Shown here: piece by piece, positions 1 to 5,157 of the stretch | Layout of the letters: each line of letters begins with the position of its first letter | Numbering within the stretch: the stretch's first letter is position 1 | DNA from: Streptomyces lilacinus | Lineage (GTDB): Bacteria; Actinomycetota; Actinomycetes; Streptomycetales; Streptomycetaceae | Direction of reading: 5' to 3' | Length of the DNA: 8,475 bases | Assembly (NCBI GenBank): GCA_000715685.1 | Contig: KL569388.1 | Coordinates: forward strand, 34,559 to 43,033 | Made by a program: the position numbers and the translations under genes | The notes under the pieces: model-generated | Told to the model about the DNA's origin: nothing | Database searches by the model: none | The model's input: only the letters and a program-made list of their open reading frames with translations

Positions 1-2
1 CC

Positions 3-1217
3 TGCCCGCTGCTCGTGACGACCTCGACGCACCGCGCCGTCCTCGAGCCGCTCCACGACGGTACGCTGGTCCTCCTCGACGAGCACCGCGCGGCCGTCGA
101 CGCGCGCCCCGCGAGCCCCCCGGACGTCCGCGTCGATCCCGGTCACCTGGCGTACGTCATCTACACCTCCGGATCCACCGGAACGCCCAAGGGCGTGATG
201 ATCGAGCACCGGGGCCTGGCCAACTACCTGCTGTGGACGCTCGACGCGTACGTGGCCCGGGGCGCCGGCGGCGCACCCGTCTTCTCCTCCATCTCCTTCG
301 ACCTCGGCATCCCCAACCTCTTCGCCCCGCTGCTCGCCGGCGAGCCCGTCCACCTGCTCCCCGAGCCCTTCGACACCGCCGACCTGGGCCGACACCTGGC
401 CGCCGGGGCGCCCTACAGCTTCGTCAAGATGACCCCCGGCCACCTGGACCTGCTGACCCACCAGCTCACCCCGGAGGAGGCCCACGGCCTCGCCGGCACC
501 GTCATCGCCGCCGGCGACTCCTTCTCCGCCGCGCTCGCCGCCCGCTGGACCGCGCTCGCCGGCCCCGACGGCACGCGGGTCGCCACCGAGTACGGGCCCA
601 CCGAGATCACCATCGGCAACTCCGGGCAGCCCGTCGTGGACCTCCCGGAGACCGAGCTGATCCCGCTGGGCGAGCCGATCCCCAACACCACGATGTACGT
701 CCTGACCGACCGTCTGGAACCGGTGCCCGTGGGCGTGCCCGGGGAGATCTACATCGGCGGCGCGGGCGTGGCCCGCGGCTACCTCGGCCGCCCGGACCTG
801 ACCGACGAGCGGTTCCTGCCCGACCCCTACGGGCCGCCCGGCGCCCGGCTCTACCGCACCGGGGACCTCGCACGGTGGCTGCCGGACGGCACCCTCGACT
901 TTCTGGGCCGCATCGACAATCAAGTGAAGATTCGCGGTTACCGTGTCGAACTCGGAGAGATCGAGGCTAATATCGCTCAGCATCCGGGAGTTCGCGACGC
1001 CGTCGTCGTACCGCGTGAACCGAGCCCCGGCGTCATTCGCCTCACCGCCTATGTCGTACCGGCCGCGAAAGGCCCGGTGGACGGCGCGGGAATCCGCGCC
1101 CACCTGGCGGGAAGCCTGCCCGACCACATGATTCCCGCCGACTTCGTCGCGATCGACCGCATTCCGCTGACCGCCAACGGAAAAGTCGACGGCCGCGCCC
1201 TGCCGCCCGTTTCGTGA
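3..1217 (+). CDS. NRPS adenylation domain, C-terminal part (5' end outside window), Asn-like code
   Basis: Adenylation domains activate an amino acid as its AMP ester and load it onto a carrier protein. The reading frame is open to the left edge, so the GTG at 15 is internal and the true start lies upstream. Core motifs appear in order: A3 (YTSGSTGTPKG, about 162-194), A4 region (FDLGIP, 297-314), A5 (YGPTE, 591-605), A6 (GEIYIGG and following), A7 (YRTGD, 852-866), A8 (from GRIDNQVKIRGYR, 906 on) and A10 (NGKVD, catalytic Lys at 1182-1184). Pocket residues aligned by eye to GrsA read D-L-P-K-I-A-E-I-G-K, nearest to the Asn code DLTKLGEVGK; Asp is second choice. The protein stops 11 residues after the A10 lysine, so no carrier or thioesterase domain follows. 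It is either a stand-alone A protein or the last domain of a longer NRPS, needing a carrier in trans. Synonymous codon use changes sharply from A8 onward. The A-domain call is near certain; the substrate is inference. Confidence 0.95.
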   Translation, partial: CPLLVTTSTHRAVLEPLHDGTLVLLDEHRAAVDARPASPPDVRVDPGHLAYVIYTSGSTGTPKGVMIEHRGLANYLLWTLDAYVARGAGGAPVFSSISFDLGIPNLFAPLLAGEPVHLLPEPFDTADLGRHLAAGAPYSFVKMTPGHLDLLTHQLTPEEAHGLAGTVIAAGDSFSAALAARWTALAGPDGTRVATEYGPTEITIGNSGQPVVDLPETELIPLGEPIPNTTMYVLTDRLEPVPVGVPGEIYIGGAGVARGYLGRPDLTDERFLPDPYGPPGARLYRTGDLARWLPDGTLDFLGRIDNQVKIRGYRVELGEIEANIAQHPGVRDAVVVPREPSPGVIRLTAYVVPAAKGPVDGAGIRAHLAGSLPDHMIPADFVAIDRIPLTANGKVDGRALPPVS

Positions 1218-1235
1218 ACTCGCGGGAAATTCTTC

Positions 1236-1241
1236 GAAAGG
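1236..1241 (+). promoter_or_regulatory. Ribosome binding site of the AsnO-like gene
   Basis: GAAAGG lies nine bases before the ATG at 1251. It supports that start over others in the frame and shows that the oxygenase has its own initiation signal, although it is only 33 bp behind the A-domain stop codon. Confidence 0.65.
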
Positions 1242-1250
1242 CACCGCACG

Positions 1251-2246
1251 ATGACTGCCAACGCCATTTCCGCACGCATACCCGAGTACGTCGACGAGCA
1301 CCGCCTGGAGCTCACCGGGGCCGAGCGCGCCGCGCTCCGGACCATGGCCGAGGAGCTCGCGGCCACCGCCTCCGGCCTCGTCGACGAGCCCGGCTGGCTG
1401 GCGCGGGCCCGGGAGCTGAGCTGCCGGCTGCCCGCCCGGCTGCTGGACGCCGTCCGGGCCTACCGCCACGACCCCGGCGCCCAGGGCACCCTGATCGTCG
1501 CGGGCCTGCCCATCGACGAGGACGCCCTGCCCGACACCCCGGGCGTGCCGGAGTCGGTGGAGCGGCACGCGACGATCCCCGCCGCCACCGCCACCCTGAT
1601 CGGCCTGCAGCTGGGCGAAATCGTCGCCTACCGCGAGGAGAAGTCCGGCGCCCTCGTCCAGAACGTGGTGCCCGTCCGCGGCCTGGAGAGCTCCCAGAGC
1701 AACGCCGGTTCCGTGGAGCTGGAGTTCCACGTGGAGAACGCCTTCCACCCCTGCCGCCCGGACTTCGTGGGCCTGACCTGCCTGCGGCAGGCCCAGGGGC
1801 GGCCCGCGGGCACGCTCGTCTCCTCCATCCGGCACGCCCTGCCGCTGATCGACGACGCCGACCGGGAGGTGCTGCACCAGCCGCGGTTCGTCACCGCGCC
1901 CCCGCCCTCCTTCCACTCCGGCGAGCCGACCGCCGCCCACCCGGTGCTCGACGGCAGCCCCGAGGACCCCAACATCTGCGTCGACTTCAACGCCACCGTC
2001 GCCCTCGACGACGAGGCGAAGCAGGCGCTGGAGCGGCTGCGCCAGACCCTCATCGACACCTCCGTCTCGGTCGAACTCCGCTCCGGCGAGATGGTGTTCG
2101 TCGACAACCGCATCGTGCTGCACGGCCGGGCCGACTTCACGCCCCGCTACGACGGGCGGGACCGCTGGCTGCAGCGCATCTTCGTCCACCTCGACGGCCG
2201 CCGCAGCCGGGTGCACCGCACCCGCAACGGCGCGGTCATGGCATGA
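1251..2246 (+). CDS. asnO: AsnO-type asparagine 3-hydroxylase, Fe(II)/2-oxoglutarate oxygenase
   Basis: Probably a cytoplasmic oxygenase that hydroxylates the beta carbon of free L-asparagine, using O2, Fe(II) and 2-oxoglutarate, to supply 3-hydroxyasparagine for a peptide. The 331 residues match the length of AsnO from the CDA lipopeptide cluster of S. coelicolor. Compared with AsnO from memory, the metal ligands are kept: H160 and E162 in FHVENAFH (AsnO H155, E157) and H291 in LHGR (AsnO H287). Three AsnO substrate-pocket residues are also kept: E130 (E125), N151 in NAGS (N146) and D245 (D241). The block FTPRYDG then RWLQR carries the arginines (R305, R309) expected to bind 2-oxoglutarate. 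The family also includes arginine hydroxylases such as VioC; the segment after D245 (FNAT) looks more like AsnO, but an Arg or other amino acid substrate is not excluded. The stop overlaps the acylase start, and the upstream A domain has an Asn-like code, which fits this role. Confidence 0.88.
   Translation: MTANAISARIPEYVDEHRLELTGAERAALRTMAEELAATASGLVDEPGWLARARELSCRLPARLLDAVRAYRHDPGAQGTLIVAGLPIDEDALPDTPGVPESVERHATIPAATATLIGLQLGEIVAYREEKSGALVQNVVPVRGLESSQSNAGSVELEFHVENAFHPCRPDFVGLTCLRQAQGRPAGTLVSSIRHALPLIDDADREVLHQPRFVTAPPPSFHSGEPTAAHPVLDGSPEDPNICVDFNATVALDDEAKQALERLRQTLIDTSVSVELRSGEMVFVDNRIVLHGRADFTPRYDGRDRWLQRIFVHLDGRRSRVHRTRNGAVMA
2243..2246 (+). promoter_or_regulatory. ATGA stop/start overlap coupling AsnO-like gene and acylase
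   Basis: The acylase ATG and the oxygenase TGA share bases in ATGA. The 20 bases upstream contain no convincing Shine-Dalgarno sequence, so ribosomes probably reinitiate here. This is the best sequence evidence that the two enzymes are made together, and it fixes the acylase start even though the frame stays open far upstream. Confidence 0.7.
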
Positions 2247-4696
2247 GCACGCGCCTGTGGCGGCTGACGCGCCGCGTCACGACACGCGGCGGAGCGGCCC
2301 TCCGCCTCGGTCTCGCCCCGACCCTGCTGCTCACCCTGCTCGCCGCGCCCGGCACGCCGGCCGCCGCGGCCCCCGCGCCGCCCGGCCCGGGCGGCGCGGT
2401 GATCCGCTACACCGAGCACGGCGTCCCGCACGTCCTCGCCCGGGACTTCACCGGCCTCGGTTACGGGTACGGCTACGCGGTCGCCAAGGACAACCTCTGC
2501 GTCCTGGCCGACAACTTCCTCACCGTCGCCGCCGAGCGCTCGCGCCACTACGGCCCCGACGGCCCGGCCAACACCACGCTCGGCTCGCCCGCGAACAACC
2601 TCAACAGCGATCTGCACTTCCGGCGGATCAACGACTCCGGCGTGGTCGAGCGCCTCGCCGCCCTGCCCGCGCCCCGCGGCCCCCGGCCCGAGGTCCGCGA
2701 CATCGTCACCGGCTACGCCGAGGGCTACAACCGCTACCTCGCCGAGACCGGCCGCGACCGGGTCACCGACCCGGCCTGCCGCGGCGCGGCCTGGGTGCGG
2801 CCCATCACCCCCACCGACGTCTACCGCCTCTTCTACGCGCTGATGTCCTGGACCGGCCAGGGCGCCCTCGCCGACGGCATCGTCGGCGCCCGGCCGGTGG
2901 CCGCGGCCCGGCCGGCCCCCGCCGACGCCGCCGAACGCTTCCGGGCCGGCCTGGAGCGCACCCTCGGCGCGGACGGCAAGGGCAGCAACGGCATCGCCAT
3001 CGGCTCCGACGGCGCCGCCGAGGGCACCAGCGTCCTGCTCGGCAACCCGCACTTCCCCTGGCGCGGCGCCAGCCGCTTCTACCAGATCCACCTGACCGTC
3101 CCCGGCCGGCTCGACGTCTCCGGCGCCGGCCTCCTCGGCACCCCCTTCGTCCAGAAGGGCCACAACGACAAGGTCGCCTGGACCCACACCCTCGCCACGC
3201 CCCGTACCTTCGGGCTGTACGAGCTGAAGCTGGCGCCCGACGACCCGACCGCCTATCTGGTGGACGGCGTCAGGGAGAAGATGATCCCGCGGACCGTGAA
3301 GGTGACGGTCAAGAAGGCCGACGGCACCCTCGGCACCGTCGAACGGACCCTCCACGAGACCCGCTACGGGCCCGTACTGACCTCCGCCATGGGCGTGGAC
3401 CTGCCCTGGACCGCGCGCACCGCCCACGCGCTGCGCGACGCCAACGCCACCAACCTGCGCGGTCTGAACACCTGGTTCGGCTTCGCCACCGCCCGCGACA
3501 CCGGCGACATCAAGGAGGCCCTGTCCTCCACCCAGGGCGCGCCCTGGATCAACACGCTCGCCACCGACCGGTCGGGCAACGCCTTCTACGGCGACATCCA
3601 GGTCGTCCCGCACGTCACCGACGAGCAGGCGCGCACCTGCGGCACCGCGCTGGGCAAGGAGCTCTTCCCGAAGACGGGGGTGCCCGTCCTGGACGGCTCG
3701 GCGTCCTCGTGCGCCTGGGGGAGCGACCCCGACTCCGTCGAGCCCGGCCTGTTCTCCCCGAAGCGGCTGCCGTCCCTGCAGCGCAGGGACTACGTCCTCA
3801 ACTCCAACGACAGCGCGTGGCTGGCCAACCTCCACGCCCCGATCACCGGCTACCCGCGCATCGTCGGCGACACCGGCACCGCGCGCTCGCCCCGCACCCG
3901 CGAGGCCCTCGCCTCCGTCGAGGAGGCCCTGCGCGGCAAGGGCTTCACCAAGGAGTCGATGCAGCGGACGCTCTTCGCCGACCGCAGCCGGACGGCCGTG
4001 CTCGCGGCGGGCGACGCGGCCCGCATGTGCGCGGCCTTCCCCGGCGGGAAGGCGCCCTCGGCGCAGGGCCCCGTCGACGTGGGTCCGGCCTGCGCCGCCC
4101 TGGCCGGCTGGGACCGCACGTACGCCCTCGGGAGCCGGGGCGCCCTGCTCTTCGAGCGGTTCGCCCTGAAGCTCGGGGCGGTGCCCGGCGGGCCGTGGGG
4201 CGTGCCCTTCGACCCGGCCGACCCCGTGGGCACCCCCCGCGGGCTGCGGACGGACAGCCCCGACGTCCAGCGGGCCTTCGGCGACGCGCTGGCGGAGCTG
4301 CGGGCCGCGGGCATCCCGCCGGACGCCCCGTTGGGCGAGCACCAGTACGTCACCCGGGGCGGGGAGCGCATCCCGATGCACGGGGCCCCGGAGGCGCTGG
4401 GCGTGCTGAACCTCGTCACCCCCGTGTGGGACCCCCGTGCGGGCAACGTCGACGTGCGCACCGGCTCCAGCTACATCCAGGTCGTGGCCTTCGGCCAGGA
4501 CCCCTGCCCGGACGTCGCGACGCTGGTGACCACCTCCCAGTCGGCCGACCCGACCTCGCCCCACTACGCCGACCAGACGAAGCTGTACTCGGCGGGCACC
4601 TGGGCGCGCGGCCGGTTCTGCGAGAAGGACATCCTCGCGTCGCCCGAGCTGAAGGTGGTGGAGCTGGCCCCGCCCGGGGCCGTCACTTCGGGCTGA
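2243..4696 (+). CDS. Exported penicillin/aculeacin-type acylase (Ntn hydrolase, peptidase family S45)
   Basis: An 817-residue precursor of an amidase that hydrolyses acyl-amide bonds outside the cytoplasm. A signal peptide covers about residues 1-43: basic start with Arg-Arg at 9-10, hydrophobic stretch, then Ala-rich cleavage region; Sec or Tat export cannot be decided. Family members self-cleave before a Ser that becomes the N-terminal nucleophile of the beta chain. Here that is Ser248 in GKGSNG, giving an alpha segment of about 200 residues including a linker and a beta chain of 570, as in aculeacin A acylase. Supporting residues are His270 in NPHFPW (beta 23, as in acylases using His there) and Asn522 in NSNDS. 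Relatives remove fatty acyl chains from lipopeptides, N-acyl-homoserine lactones or penicillins; PvdQ does this during pyoverdine maturation. The ATG at 2243 lies in ATGA with the AsnO stop and has no clear ribosome binding site, so translational coupling is likely. The natural substrate is unknown; peptide maturation is inferred from context. Confidence 0.92.
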   Translation: MSTRLWRLTRRVTTRGGAALRLGLAPTLLLTLLAAPGTPAAAAPAPPGPGGAVIRYTEHGVPHVLARDFTGLGYGYGYAVAKDNLCVLADNFLTVAAERSRHYGPDGPANTTLGSPANNLNSDLHFRRINDSGVVERLAALPAPRGPRPEVRDIVTGYAEGYNRYLAETGRDRVTDPACRGAAWVRPITPTDVYRLFYALMSWTGQGALADGIVGARPVAAARPAPADAAERFRAGLERTLGADGKGSNGIAIGSDGAAEGTSVLLGNPHFPWRGASRFYQIHLTVPGRLDVSGAGLLGTPFVQKGHNDKVAWTHTLATPRTFGLYELKLAPDDPTAYLVDGVREKMIPRTVKVTVKKADGTLGTVERTLHETRYGPVLTSAMGVDLPWTARTAHALRDANATNLRGLNTWFGFATARDTGDIKEALSSTQGAPWINTLATDRSGNAFYGDIQVVPHVTDEQARTCGTALGKELFPKTGVPVLDGSASSCAWGSDPDSVEPGLFSPKRLPSLQRRDYVLNSNDSAWLANLHAPITGYPRIVGDTGTARSPRTREALASVEEALRGKGFTKESMQRTLFADRSRTAVLAAGDAARMCAAFPGGKAPSAQGPVDVGPACAALAGWDRTYALGSRGALLFERFALKLGAVPGGPWGVPFDPADPVGTPRGLRTDSPDVQRAFGDALAELRAAGIPPDAPLGEHQYVTRGGERIPMHGAPEALGVLNLVTPVWDPRAGNVDVRTGSSYIQVVAFGQDPCPDVATLVTTSQSADPTSPHYADQTKLYSAGTWARGRFCEKDILASPELKVVELAPPGAVTSG

Positions 4697-5000
4697 AGAT
4701 CACACTCTGGAAGGCGTCCTTGGGCCCGGTCTTCTGGCCGGGCGCGAGGAGCCGCTTGGCCCCCTGGCACTTCTTCTTCGCGAAGACCGCCAACGGCCCC
4801 TTCGTGAAGTTCTGGGCCGCGCGAGCCTCCTGGCCCATGTCGTAGCACTTGTTGTTCGGGGGGTTCTGGATGGAGTAGGGCTTGCCCTTGGGGCCCTGCC
4901 AGACGAACTGGCCGTCCACGGCGACGGCCGTCCCGGCGAGCGGGGACACGGCGAGGAGAAGCCCTCCGAGGGCGGCTGCCGCAGTGCGGAACACGCGCAT
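4683..5000 (-). CDS. Small secreted two-cysteine protein, function unknown
   Basis: A 105-residue protein with a clear signal peptide: MRVFR, a hydrophobic stretch, then TAVAV, with likely cleavage near residue 27. The mature part is about 78 residues, basic, and has exactly two cysteines (in NKCYD and KKCQG) that could form one disulfide outside the cell. The second half, from QNFTKGPLAVF through KCQG to FQSVIF, has the spacing of one Greek-key half of beta/gamma-crystallin-like secreted proteins, but I cannot confirm that family. The ATG start is supported by an AAGGACC ribosome binding site seven bases upstream. Its last 14 bp overlap the end of the oppositely oriented acylase gene. It is transcribed divergently from the SpoIIE-type phosphatase. 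No enzyme motif is visible; a structural, inhibitor or binding role is possible but unsupported. Confidence 0.85.
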   Translation of the reverse strand: MRVFRTAAAALGGLLLAVSPLAGTAVAVDGQFVWQGPKGKPYSIQNPPNNKCYDMGQEARAAQNFTKGPLAVFAKKKCQGAKRLLAPGQKTGPKDAFQSVIFSPK

Positions 5001-5004
5001 TACA

Positions 5005-5011
5005 GGTCCTT
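5005..5011 (-). promoter_or_regulatory. Ribosome binding site of the small secreted protein
   Basis: On the minus strand the sequence AAGGACC precedes the ATG (5000-4998) at normal spacing and decides this start. Confidence 0.7.
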
Positions 5012-5120
5012 GGTCTCGACGGCGAGGAAACGGTGCGAAGGGGGCGATCGGCGCCCGACGGGATCAACGACGCCGGGGCCCCCGCGACACGCGTCCCGCG
5101 CCCCGGCTCGACGCGTATCG

Positions 5121-5150
5121 TTCGCGCGGCGTGCGGCGCCGGGGTAGACA
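5121..5150 (+). promoter_or_regulatory. Tentative promoter for a leaderless SpoIIE-type gene transcript
   Basis: TTCGCG (5121-5126) and TAGACA (5145-5150) are 18 bases apart and resemble weak -35 and -10 boxes. Transcription would begin about seven bases after the -10 box, at or next to the ATG at 5158. A leaderless message would explain the lack of a properly spaced ribosome binding site. The match to consensus is poor. Confidence 0.25.
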
Positions 5151-5157
5151 TGGGGGT

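Larger units (their letters stand above)
5001..5157. promoter_or_regulatory. Divergent intergenic promoter region
   Basis: These 157 bases separate the starts of two divergent genes and must hold both promoters. An inverted repeat lies inside: GCCGGGGC (5072-5079) and GCCCCGGC (5100-5107), arms of 8 bp around a 20-base gap, a possible operator. A smaller one is GGGCG (5042-5046) with CGCCC (5052-5056). In such GC-rich DNA short GC palindromes arise often by chance. No RNA gene or further ORF is convincing here. Confidence 0.5.

Noticed and set aside
1214..2242. Extending the acylase upstream to 1214
   Set aside because: The upstream part of this frame is Arg/Pro-rich shadow across the AsnO-like gene. 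The signal peptide begins at the ATG at 2243.
1251..2246. Arginine hydroxylase (VioC-like) as the main call for the oxygenase
   Set aside because: The residues after D245 look AsnO-like and not acidic as I recall for guanidine-binding members, and the neighbouring A domain looks Asn-like. It remains a second choice.
2147..4564. Long minus-strand open frame opposite the acylase
   Set aside because: Low-complexity Gly/Ala/Val/Arg-rich translation without motifs, while the plus-strand frame has a full catalytic set and signal peptide.
2257..4845. Long plus-strand Arg/Pro-rich frame overlapping the acylase
   Set aside because: Out-of-frame shadow with the Arg-Pro-Ala-Gly bias typical of shifted GC-rich codons; it also runs into a gene on the other strand.
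4882..5157. Extending the phosphatase upstream to 4882
   Set aside because: This would cover the small secreted gene and the divergent promoter. The basic segment and first membrane helix follow directly after the ATG at 5158.
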